Positions 1 to 5,617 of a stretch of 7,824 nucleotides of DNA are shown one piece after another. Every line of letters begins with the position of its first letter. The first letter of the stretch is position 1. The position numbers were made by a program, and so were the translations under genes. The notes under the pieces are model-generated. The model was not told the origin of the DNA. It saw only the letters and a list, made by a program, of their open reading frames with translations, and did no database searches. Source of the DNA: Desulfobacteraceae bacterium (GTDB lineage Bacteria; Desulfobacterota; Desulfobacteria; Desulfobacterales; Desulfosalsimonadaceae); NCBI GenBank assembly GCA_024636355.1, contig JAGXHH010000064.1:1-7824 (forward strand). The letters are read 5' to 3'.

Positions 1-58
1 CGATGCCTTTGGCGCCGCCGGTGACGATAATCGTCCGTGAAGTTTGGTCAGTCTGCAT
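1..58 (-). CDS. Short-chain dehydrogenase/reductase (FabG-like), N-terminal fragment
   Basis: Only the first 19 codons are present and the gene runs off the left edge. The peptide MQTDQTSRTIIVTGGAKGI carries the beta1 strand and the start of the TGxxxGIG dinucleotide-binding loop of classical SDR enzymes. These are NAD(P)H-dependent oxidoreductases; the best-known member beside rpmF is FabG, the 3-oxoacyl-ACP reductase of fatty-acid synthesis. The ATG at 56-58 is the only plausible start, because the frame upstream reaches a stop without another start codon. No clear Shine-Dalgarno is visible. It lies 98 bp downstream of rpmF in the same direction. In many bacteria rpmF is followed by plsX and fabH before fabG; those genes are not between the two here. 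The fragment cannot separate FabG from other SDRs. Confidence 0.7.
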   Translation of the reverse strand, partial: MQTDQTSRTIIVTGGAKGI

Positions 59-156
59 GGAATCGGATGTCGGTGATGTTTTTCAACACGTTTTCAGGTC
101 GGCTTTGCGGCTGCACCTGCTCGAATCGGGATGGAACAAAACACCCGCCGGGCCGG

Positions 157-336
157 CTATTCCGTGGTTTCGATGATCGCCCGTCCTTTGTAGGTGCCGC
201 ATTCCGGGCACGCATGGTGCTGCAGGGTGGCTTCGCCGCACTGGGTGCAGTTGGTCACATTCGGCCCAAGGGTTTTTTGGTGGGTCCGTCGTTTGTCTCG
301 TTTGGATTTGGATGCCCTATGCTTTGGTACAGCCAT
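157..336 (-). CDS. rpmF: 50S ribosomal protein L32
   Basis: This 59-residue protein is a component of the large ribosomal subunit. It starts MAVPKHRASKSKRDKRRTH, the hallmark basic N-terminus of bacterial L32, and carries a complete zinc ribbon: C30-x2-C33 and C43-x2-C46. Length and composition are typical. The ATG at 334-336 is preceded by AGGAG with about 9 bases of spacing, and the stop is TAG at 157-159. It is the upstream gene of the SDR fragment and has its own promoter upstream. The YceD/DUF177 gene that often precedes rpmF is absent, because the next gene upstream is the divergent gltX. The four-cysteine form is the zinc-containing type rather than the cysteine-free paralog some bacteria express under zinc shortage. 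Confidence 0.95.
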   Translation of the reverse strand: MAVPKHRASKSKRDKRRTHQKTLGPNVTNCTQCGEATLQHHACPECGTYKGRAIIETTE

Positions 337-404
337 GGTTTATATCTCCTAACTTATTGATTTTTTTTATGAAAACGTTTAAAACACATCTAAAATAACA
401 ACTA

Positions 405-436
405 ATTCTAGTATGTTAAATTTCATTTGATGTCAA
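405..436 (-). promoter_or_regulatory. Probable sigma-70-type promoter of rpmF
   Basis: On the minus strand a perfect -35 hexamer TTGACA lies at 431-436. A 17-base AT-rich spacer leads to TACTAG (408-413), a weak -10. CATACT at 410-415 (spacer 15) and TAGAAT at 405-410 (spacer 20) are alternatives, so the exact -10 is uncertain. The site is 70-100 bases upstream of the rpmF start and would give an AT-rich leader. The rest of the gene-free stretch 337-622 holds only a weak gltX promoter candidate (TTGATT at 469-474, 17 bases, TAAATT at 492-497) and a possible leader ORF. Confidence 0.55.
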
Positions 437-495
437 GGCATTTCAGGGCGGATTTTCACATCGGGCTCTTGATTTTAAAAAAGGAGTCGGTTAAA

Positions 496-540
496 TTGAA
501 AAATTTTGTATCGATGGCTTCTGGTATCTTTACCGAATAA
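496..540 (+). CDS. Possible 14-codon leader ORF ahead of gltX
   Basis: A TTG at 496 sits 9 bases after a strong AAGGAG (481-486) and opens a 14-codon frame reading LKNFVSMASGIFTE before TAA at 538-540. This Shine-Dalgarno is stronger than the one at the gltX start about 125 bases downstream. The peptide has no run of glutamate or glutamine codons that would suggest classic attenuation. A competing reading is that the same bases form a weak promoter (TTGATT at 469-474, TAAATT at 492-497), in which case the frame would not be transcribed. I list it because the ribosome-binding site is otherwise unexplained; evidence for a real peptide is weak. Confidence 0.2.
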   Translation: MKNFVSMASGIFTE

Positions 541-622
541 TTCCGGTGCAGCCATTTGTAACGGATACAATCCGGAAGACCAAGTGTTTAATGAAATAAC
601 CCACATTCACAGGATAACCAAT

Positions 623-2032
623 ATGGACGCAATTATCACCCGCTTTCCGCCGAGCCCCACGGGGTACCTGCATATCGGCGGGGCCCGCACAGCCCTGTTC
701 AACTGGCTTTATGCCCGGCACAACCGGGGAAAATTCATTCTCCGGATCGAAGACACCGATGTGGCCCGATCCACCCAGGAATCGGTCGATGCCATCTTCG
801 ATGCCCTCGACTGGCTGGGCATCGACTGGGATGACGGCCCCTATTACCAGTCCCGGCGGTTCGATATCTACCGGGAATACATCGACAGGCTCGTTGCCTC
901 CGGAAATGCCTATTACTGCACCTGCTCGTCCCAGGAGTTGGAGGCCATGCGCGAGGCGGCCAAGGCCCGGGGAGAAAACCCGAAATATGACGGGACCTGC
1001 CGGGAAAAGCACCTCCTCCCGACAGAAGGGGCGGTCATCCGGTTCAAGTCTCCGCAGATGGGAAACACGGTCGTCGAAGACGGCATCCGGGGCAATATCG
1101 TCTTTTCCAACACGGAAATCGATGATTTTATCATCCAGCGAAGCGACGGCAGCCCCATGTACAACCTGGCGGTGGTCGTCGATGACATCACCATGGAAGT
1201 CAATACGATTATCCGCGGCGACGATCATATCAGCAACACGCCGAAGCAAATCCTGCTTTACCGGGCGCTTGGCGCAAACGTTCCGCTTTTCGGCCATGTG
1301 CCGATGGTCCTGGGCAATGATCGGGCCCGGCTGAGTAAGCGGCACGGGGCCATGTCGGTGACCGCCTACCGGGAGATGGGGTATCTGCCGGATGCGCTGC
1401 TCAATTACCTGGTGCGGCTCGGCTGGTCCCACGGCGACCAGGAGTTTTTCACCCGGGAGGAATTGATCGAAAAATTCAGCCTGGACCACATCGGCAAATC
1501 GGCAGGGGTGTTTAACCCGGAGAAGCTGCTGGCGTTAAATGCCGAGCATATCCGAAATGCCGCCGAGGAGAAACTGGCCCCGCAATTGCTCCCTTTTTTA
1601 GCGGAAAAGGGTATTTCGGCGGACGTGAGCAGTCCGTTGCTTATGGGGGCGATCCGGACCCTGAAGCCACGGAGCAAAACCCTGATTGAAATGGCAGATG
1701 GGGTCGAGTTTTATTTCAAAGCGCCTGAGACCTATGAGGAAAAAGGGATGAAGAAATTTTTCAAACCGGAAGGCCTCGATCCCGTAAAGCAGCTCACCGA
1801 TGCACTGGAGCGCACGGACGCCTTCGACGAAAAAAGCCTGGAAGCGGTTTTTCAATCTATCATGGATGCATCCGGTCTCGGCTTCGGCAAACTCGCCCAG
1901 CCGGTACGCCTGGCCCTGACAGGCAAGACGGTCAGCCCGGGCATTTTCGAAATGATCGCGGCGCTCGGGCGGGATGAAACAATTGCCCGGCTTCGGCGGG
2001 CAATTTCGTTCATGGAGGCAACGGGAGCTTAA
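623..2032 (+). CDS. gltX: Glutamyl-tRNA synthetase (class I)
   Basis: A 469-residue cytosolic enzyme that attaches glutamate to tRNA-Glu using ATP. The N-terminus reads ITRFPPSPTGYLHIGGARTA, with the HIGH-type motif as HIGG at 17-20. The KMSKS-type motif is LSKRH at 237-241. Between them are C99-x-C101 and C126, matching the cysteine positions of the zinc site in some GluRS enzymes, although the usual following histidine is Glu128 here with His130 nearby. The GDDHISNTP segment near 199-207 is typical of the family, and the length is the usual 460-490. The open frame continues upstream to a TTG at 506, but that 39-residue extension is unlike GluRS. ATG 623 has AGGAT 7 bases upstream and places the conserved RFPPSPTG correctly. 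It is followed by a tRNA-Gln gene, so a non-discriminating enzyme is possible but not shown. Confidence 0.96.
   Translation: MDAIITRFPPSPTGYLHIGGARTALFNWLYARHNRGKFILRIEDTDVARSTQESVDAIFDALDWLGIDWDDGPYYQSRRFDIYREYIDRLVASGNAYYCTCSSQELEAMREAAKARGENPKYDGTCREKHLLPTEGAVIRFKSPQMGNTVVEDGIRGNIVFSNTEIDDFIIQRSDGSPMYNLAVVVDDITMEVNTIIRGDDHISNTPKQILLYRALGANVPLFGHVPMVLGNDRARLSKRHGAMSVTAYREMGYLPDALLNYLVRLGWSHGDQEFFTREELIEKFSLDHIGKSAGVFNPEKLLALNAEHIRNAAEEKLAPQLLPFLAEKGISADVSSPLLMGAIRTLKPRSKTLIEMADGVEFYFKAPETYEEKGMKKFFKPEGLDPVKQLTDALERTDAFDEKSLEAVFQSIMDASGLGFGKLAQPVRLALTGKTVSPGIFEMIAALGRDETIARLRRAISFMEATGA
1981..2005 (+). other. Perfect 9-bp hairpin inside the gltX 3' end
   Basis: AATTGCCCG (1981-1989) and CGGGCAATT (1997-2005) are perfect inverted arms around a 7-base loop, ending about 27 bases before the gltX stop. 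The next bases are only TCGTT, so there is no real U-tract. It could be a weak terminator-like or RNA-stabilising structure, or simply constrained coding sequence. Confidence 0.3.
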
Positions 2033-2060
2033 AGGGGCAGGCAGCCCCGGAAATTAGGGC

Positions 2061-2088
2061 TTGACATGATTTTAATTTTTGTTAATAT
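2061..2088 (+). promoter_or_regulatory. Promoter of the tRNA-Gln gene
   Basis: A perfect -35 TTGACA (2061-2066) is followed by an AT-rich 16-base spacer and TAATAT (2083-2088). TATACG at 2086 with a longer spacer is the alternative -10. The predicted start of transcription near 2095 lies about 10 bases before the mature tRNA 5' end, as expected for a stand-alone tRNA gene. Confidence 0.7.
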
Positions 2089-2104
2089 ACGGGTTTAATT
2101 TCAC

Positions 2105-2178
2105 TGAGGGTTGGTGCAGCGGTAGCACGACGGGCTCTGAACCCGTTAACCCAGGTTCGAATCCTGGACCCTCAGCCA
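2105..2178 (+). tRNA. tRNA-Gln (anticodon CUG), CCA encoded
   Basis: The 74 bases fold into a complete cloverleaf. The acceptor stem TGAGGGT/ACCCTCA has seven pairs. The D stem GTGC/GCAC encloses AGCGGTA. The anticodon stem ACGGG/CCCGT encloses CTCTGAA, with anticodon CTG at 2137-2139. A 4-base variable loop follows, then the T arm CCAGG-TTCGAAT-CCTGG, discriminator G and an encoded CCA. The anticodon reads CAG (glutamine). The U1-A72 first pair and G73 are known identity features of bacterial tRNA-Gln and agree with the anticodon. It has its own promoter and terminator, so it is probably transcribed separately from gltX. Confidence 0.97.
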
Positions 2179-2188
2179 AATAACCTTG

Positions 2189-2224
2189 AAAAGGCTTGCG
2201 GAAAAACCCGTAAGCCTTTTTTTG
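2189..2224 (+). terminator. Intrinsic terminator after tRNA-Gln
   Basis: AAGGCTTGCGG (2191-2201) pairs with CCGTAAGCCTT (2208-2218) as an 11-bp stem with one G-T wobble and a 6-base A-rich loop. Flanking A's extend the pairing, and a run of T's from 2217 to 2223 follows. It starts 10 bases after the tRNA CCA. Confidence 0.93.
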
Positions 2225-2262
2225 TTTTTAAGATCTTGTTTTTTTCAGATCATAACACTTTA

Positions 2263-2291
2263 TTGAACAAACAGCCGTTCTTGTTTATGTT
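2263..2291 (+). promoter_or_regulatory. Candidate promoter for the cysteine-rich small protein
   Basis: TTGAAC (2263-2268), a 17-base spacer and TATGTT (2286-2291) each match four of six consensus positions. It lies just after the tRNA terminator and about 70 bases before the next gene, which must have a new promoter. Weak sequence support. Confidence 0.3.
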
Positions 2292-2359
2292 TAGTGTGAA
2301 GAATTTTCCGGTTCCAGCATCGTATGAATTAACCATTGCAAATAAGGGGGGGACGCAAA

Positions 2360-2626
2360 ATGGCGGAACGATGGGAAGAAGATTTAAAATGTGCAATCAA
2401 ATGCACACGCTGCAGCACCTCGCTTAAATCGGATAATGAACGCATTCTTTCCGTATACGACCACCAGCCGATCTGCATGGCCTGCAAAAAAGCCGAGGAA
2501 AAACGGCCGGATTATCCGGACGTTTCCAAACAGATGATCGGTCAGTGCATGGCGGAAACCGAAGCCATGTGGTCTGATCCGGGCGGTTTCTGCTATCACC
2601 ACTTCTATGGCTACACCTGCAGTTGA
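2360..2626 (+). CDS. Small cysteine-rich protein, probable zinc-binding, function unknown
   Basis: I do not recognise a named family. The 88-residue product has eight cysteines: C11, C15, C18, C39, C42, C63, C78 and C87. C15-x2-C18 and C39-x2-C42, separated by 20 residues, have the spacing of a treble-clef or zinc-ribbon-like site. The remaining cysteines and a HH pair at 80-81 sit in a Phe/Tyr-rich tail. There is no signal peptide or membrane segment, so it is likely cytoplasmic. ATG 2360 was chosen because AAGGGGGG (2344-2352) lies 7 bases upstream; an in-frame start at 2336 has no comparable site. It is followed after 118 bp by the PEGA lipoprotein gene, with no terminator visible between them. 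A role in nucleic-acid or metal binding is guesswork. Confidence 0.8.
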   Translation: MAERWEEDLKCAIKCTRCSTSLKSDNERILSVYDHQPICMACKKAEEKRPDYPDVSKQMIGQCMAETEAMWSDPGGFCYHHFYGYTCS

Positions 2627-2744
2627 TTGAAACGCCGGGGAGCACACGAAAATTGGCGATCAGGTCGATTTCAGCCAAACGGGGGCGGAACCTGGCGATG
2701 ATGGCGCTTTTATCCTGAAAAAATCACATAAGGGAGAGGACCGA

Positions 2745-3101
2745 ATGCTGAAAAAAATCGGCACTGTTGGGTTATCTGTGTTCCTGGCCGTCGTGGCCCT
2801 GTCAAGTGCAGGGTGTGCGTCGAAACTGGTGAAAATCGATTCGGATCCGGGCCTTGCAAAAATTTATATCAATGATGAATATGTCGGAAAAACGCCGCTG
2901 TATCATCGGTTCAAAGACAGGTGGCAGCCCTGGCCGATCGAACGGACCGATGACTACACGGTGAAAGCCCTGTTCGATTCCGGTGCTTTTGTCGAGGAAA
3001 AAACGTTTAATGAAACCTCCCAATGGCCGGAAATCGAGTACGTGCCGGATGAACTCTTTTTCAAGCCTGCGCCTCAATCCGTTGGACAAGGTGTGGATTG
3101 A
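2745..3101 (+). CDS. PEGA-domain lipoprotein
   Basis: A 118-residue predicted lipoprotein. Residues 1-23 form a type II signal peptide: MLKK, a hydrophobic stretch, then a lipobox-like SSAGC with the lipidated cysteine at C24. Residues 29-56 read as a PEGA repeat, the beta-rich module found in bacterial surface and periplasmic proteins: a DSDPG turn, KIYINDEYVGKTP and a following aromatic strand. The remainder is acidic and aromatic with no recognised domain. The absence of Asp at the residue after C24 (it is Ala) would favour outer-membrane sorting under the usual rule. AGGGAG at 2731-2736 precedes ATG 2745. A strong terminator follows 33 bases after the stop. Its specific role is unknown. 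Confidence 0.85.
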   Translation: MLKKIGTVGLSVFLAVVALSSAGCASKLVKIDSDPGLAKIYINDEYVGKTPLYHRFKDRWQPWPIERTDDYTVKALFDSGAFVEEKTFNETSQWPEIEYVPDELFFKPAPQSVGQGVD

Positions 3102-3134
3102 AGTTGAACAGGAATGAATAACATGTGTAGAGAC

Positions 3135-3161
3135 GGCGGGATTTTTTCCCGCCTTTTTTTT
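3135..3161 (+). terminator. Intrinsic terminator after the PEGA lipoprotein gene
   Basis: GGCGGGA (3135-3141) and TCCCGCC (3147-3153) form a perfect 7-bp stem around five T's, followed by eight T's (3154-3161). It is a canonical rho-independent terminator ending the small-gene cluster. Confidence 0.96.
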
Positions 3162-3186
3162 GCATCTTTGAGGTTGCCGGAAAGCA

Positions 3187-3262
3187 GCTCTTGCTCTTGA
3201 TTGAGAGCAAGATGAAAATTAAGTTTAAGAGCAAGATTAAGATTAAGAGCAGGAGCAGGAAA
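3187..3262. repeat. Degenerate hexanucleotide tract with inverted start
   Basis: From 3203 to 3262 ten hexamers lie in register: GAGAGC, AAGATG, AAAATT, AAGTTT, AAGAGC, AAGATT, AAGATT, AAGAGC, AGGAGC, AGGAAA, with consensus AAGA(G/T)(C/T). Just upstream, at 3187-3198, the same unit appears on the opposite strand (GCTCTTGCTCTT). This creates a 9-bp hairpin, 3189-3197 with 3204-3212. The tract is strongly purine-biased and lies in a gene-free region after a terminator. The minus-strand open frame across it encodes only a low-complexity Leu/Ile run. Confidence 0.75.
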
Positions 3263-3356
3263 AAAAGATCAATGGAGAGAATAGGAGAACTGGATCGTTT
3301 TATCTGATGATTTGCAGCAATTCGCGGTGAAATGTGTCTGTGGTACGGGTGACCAC

Positions 3357-3416
3357 GTAGGAGCGGGCCATGCCCGCGAAAATGCATCCGCCATCGCGGG
3401 CATGGCCCGCTCCTAC
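3357..3416. repeat. REP/BIME-like palindromic element
   Basis: Two perfect 23-base inverted arms, 3357-3379 and 3394-3416, flank a 14-base loop. Each arm begins GTAGGAGCGGGC and is itself a small palindrome (GCGGGC-CAT-GCCCGC). That is the layout of paired REP sequences, which are intergenic repeats mobilised by RAYT (REP-associated Y1 transposase) proteins. The GTAGGAGCGGGC core strongly resembles REPs known in pseudomonads and other proteobacteria. No RAYT gene is in the window. There is no T-run after it, so it is not a simple terminator. Only one copy is visible here, so repeat status rests on resemblance. Confidence 0.8.
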
Positions 3417-3630
3417 AGAGCCTTTCGATGTTCACCGGGAATTGCTGGATGATTTGTTAAACCACTGTAGACGGATTATTTTAGGAAAGAATCAAAACCG
3501 GCGATGTGATTGAATCGATATTGCCTGACAGCCGTCTTCCGCCGGGCACCTTTTCCACCAGGCTGTTTTTCGGTGTTCCGCAAGTTTTAATGCTGAAACT
3601 GTCACCGGGTTTCCGGATCAGGGAGAAATC
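3417..3630 (+). other. Upstream region of the subtilase gene
   Basis: With the terminator tail and repeats, this completes the gene-free stretch 3162-3630. A weak promoter candidate is TTGTTA (3454-3459), 17 bases, TATTTT (3477-3482). The AGGGAG at 3620-3625 is the subtilase ribosome-binding site. A short frame from about 3485 into the subtilase start reads protein-like (it includes RLPPGTFSTRLFFGVPQV) but lacks a good start and ribosome-binding site, and I could not identify it. Confidence 0.35.
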
Positions 3631-5580
3631 ATGCGAAAATGGATTTGCTTTTGGCTCATATGCGCAGGCCTTGTATTGCCCTTGGCGTCTGCCGGATTGA
3701 TCATGGCCTCGGAAGCGGCCGGCAAAACCCGTGTCGCCCACGAGCTTCTGGTCAAATTCGTCCCGGAGACCAGTGAGGCCCGGAAAAAAGAGATTCGTGA
3801 TACATTCGGCGCCACGCTGTTGTCAAAAGTCCAGGTGATCGGCCTGGAGCATTGGCGTCTGCCGGAATCGGTCGATATGGACGATGCGATTAAACGGCTT
3901 GCCCGGATGCCGGAGGTCGAATACGCCGAGCCCAACTACCTTTACAAGCCGCAGGCGTATCCGAATGATCCCGATTTTGATCTGCTCTGGTATCTTGACA
4001 ACCAGGGGCAGGCGGTCAACGGAATTTCGGGGAGCGCCGGCGCCGACGTTGCCGCCCCGGCAGCCTGGGATATCCAGACCGGCAGCCCGTTTATGGTCAT
4101 TGCGGTCATCGATTCCGGCATCGCTTTCGATCATCCGGACATTTCGGAAAACATCTGGAGCAACCCCGGGGAGATTGCCGGCAACGGCATCGATGATGAT
4201 AATAACGGCTACGTGGATGACATCAGGGGTTGGGATTTTGTAAATGGCGACAACAATCCGTCGGATTATTCCCGGGACCTGTACGGCGATGGCCACGGAA
4301 CCCACGTGGCCGGTGTTATCGCCGCCGAGGGGGGAAACGGCATCGGTTCTACCGGCGTCATGTGGCAGGCCCAGATCATGCCGCTCCAGGTGTTCGACCT
4401 GTTTGAATCAAGCCCCTATAATGGTGCGGTCATCCAGGGCATGAACATCATCGAGGCCGTGGACTATGCGACAAAGAACGGCGCGAAAATCATCAACTGC
4501 AGTTTCGGAGGGCCCGGATTCAGCAAAGGGCAGTTCGACATCATAGAAGAAGCGGGGAAGAACGGGGTTCTGGTTGTGGCCGCCGCAGGAAATGAAGGGG
4601 GCAATAACGATGACACCCCCACCTATCCGGCAGGCTACGAGCTCGACAACATCATCTCCGTTGCGGCCACAGATGAAAGCGACCGATTGGCCGATTATTC
4701 CAATTACGGACCTCGGACGGTTGATGTGGCCGCCCCTGGGGGCAATGGGTCGGTCTCGAATATCTACAGCCTGACGCCGCCGCCACGGGTCGTTTTGTTT
4801 TCAGATGATTTCGAATCCGGCGGACAAAATTGGATGACCAGTGAACGCGAGCCCTGGTTTATCATCAACGATGAAGAGGTGTTCGGTTCCCGCGTGATCA
4901 CCGATTCCGAAGGAGATTATGCTGCCGGTGTAGACTCCTACATTCAGACCGTTTCGGCAATTGACGGACGAAACTCCCGGGGGCTCAACATCCGGCTCGA
5001 TTTGGAATACCATCTGGAAATGAATGCCGACTTCCTGTTTGTCGAAGTATCCCCGGATGGGTCAAACTTCAGTTCCATCTTTGACGTGACCGGTTTTTCC
5101 CCGGGTATTGAACGGATCAATCTCTGGAGCAATGACGAGACGCCCGGCGAACCATTTTATTTGCGGTTTCGGCTCAGCACCGACGAATCAAATAATTTTG
5201 ACGGGGTTTACCTGGACAATATCGAAATCACCGGTATTAAATGGGATTTTACCGGCAATCCCTATGGGTTTAAAAGTGGCACGTCGATGGCGACCCCGGT
5301 GATTTCCGGCATTGCCGGCCTGATCCTGTCCCAGAATCCGGATTTCAGCCCTGCCCAGATCCGGGCCATTCTGCTTGGTACCGTCGATCCGGTCAACGGA
5401 TTGGAAAACAGGGTCCTTTCGGGTGGCCGGGTCAACGCTGCCAGTGCGCTTCAGGCTGCCGCCAGCGGGGAAATCCCGGATCTGCCGGATGCGCCCGGGG
5501 AAAATGTCGTAACGCAATCCGATGAAAACGGCGACGGCGGCAGCTGTTTCATCTCGGTGTTGCATGCGATGAGGATCTGA
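3631..5580 (+). CDS. Secreted subtilisin-like serine protease (S8) with internal beta-sandwich insertion
   Basis: A 649-residue exported subtilase. A signal peptide spans about 1-21 (A19-S20-A21 before the cut). An inhibitory N-terminal prodomain lies at about 36-106, from HELLVKFVPE to YAEPNYLY. The catalytic domain holds Asp161 (AVIDSG), His222 (DGHGTHVAG), oxyanion Asn321 (AAAGNEG) and Ser552 (SGTSMATP), so it looks active. A calcium-loop-like stretch, NGIDDDNNGYVDD, is at 185-197. Between the Asn and Ser blocks, about 387-540 is an insertion reading FSDDFESGGQNW at its start and VYLDNIEI at its end, like jelly-roll/MAM-type modules. The C-terminus ends GGSCFIS plus seven residues. ATG 3631 follows AGGGAG closely. 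It stands alone and converges on the DUF481 gene 37 bp away. Likely role: extracellular or surface proteolysis; the substrate is unknown. Confidence 0.93.
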   Translation: MRKWICFWLICAGLVLPLASAGLIMASEAAGKTRVAHELLVKFVPETSEARKKEIRDTFGATLLSKVQVIGLEHWRLPESVDMDDAIKRLARMPEVEYAEPNYLYKPQAYPNDPDFDLLWYLDNQGQAVNGISGSAGADVAAPAAWDIQTGSPFMVIAVIDSGIAFDHPDISENIWSNPGEIAGNGIDDDNNGYVDDIRGWDFVNGDNNPSDYSRDLYGDGHGTHVAGVIAAEGGNGIGSTGVMWQAQIMPLQVFDLFESSPYNGAVIQGMNIIEAVDYATKNGAKIINCSFGGPGFSKGQFDIIEEAGKNGVLVVAAAGNEGGNNDDTPTYPAGYELDNIISVAATDESDRLADYSNYGPRTVDVAAPGGNGSVSNIYSLTPPPRVVLFSDDFESGGQNWMTSEREPWFIINDEEVFGSRVITDSEGDYAAGVDSYIQTVSAIDGRNSRGLNIRLDLEYHLEMNADFLFVEVSPDGSNFSSIFDVTGFSPGIERINLWSNDETPGEPFYLRFRLSTDESNNFDGVYLDNIEITGIKWDFTGNPYGFKSGTSMATPVISGIAGLILSQNPDFSPAQIRAILLGTVDPVNGLENRVLSGGRVNAASALQAAASGEIPDLPDAPGENVVTQSDENGDGGSCFISVLHAMRI

Positions 5581-5617
5581 GCAAGCGATCATCTGGATGA
5601 ATCGGGAACCGGGGAAC

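Noticed and set aside
37..360. 107-codon plus-strand frame over the left end
   Set aside because: It is antisense to rpmF and the SDR start, both of which have recognisable motifs.
506..622. N-terminal extension of gltX by 39 residues from a TTG
   Set aside because: The extension has no GluRS similarity, its ribosome-binding site would be 19 bases away, and ATG 623 has a proper Shine-Dalgarno and the conserved family start.
530..1489. 319-codon minus-strand frame
   Set aside because: It lies opposite gltX and is a long antisense frame of the kind produced by GC-rich codons; no domain recognised.
2034..2048. GGGGC-AGGCA-GCCCC hairpin after gltX as a terminator
   Set aside because: Only five pairs and no following T-run; the next bases are GGAAATTA.
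3357..3416. CRISPR-like or terminator reading of the palindrome
   Set aside because: There is a single inverted pair, no spaced direct repeats and no T-run; REP/BIME fits better.
3061..3435. 124-codon minus-strand frame
   Set aside because: It translates the REP palindrome, the hexamer tract (a Leu/Ile low-complexity run) and the terminator, so it is not a gene.
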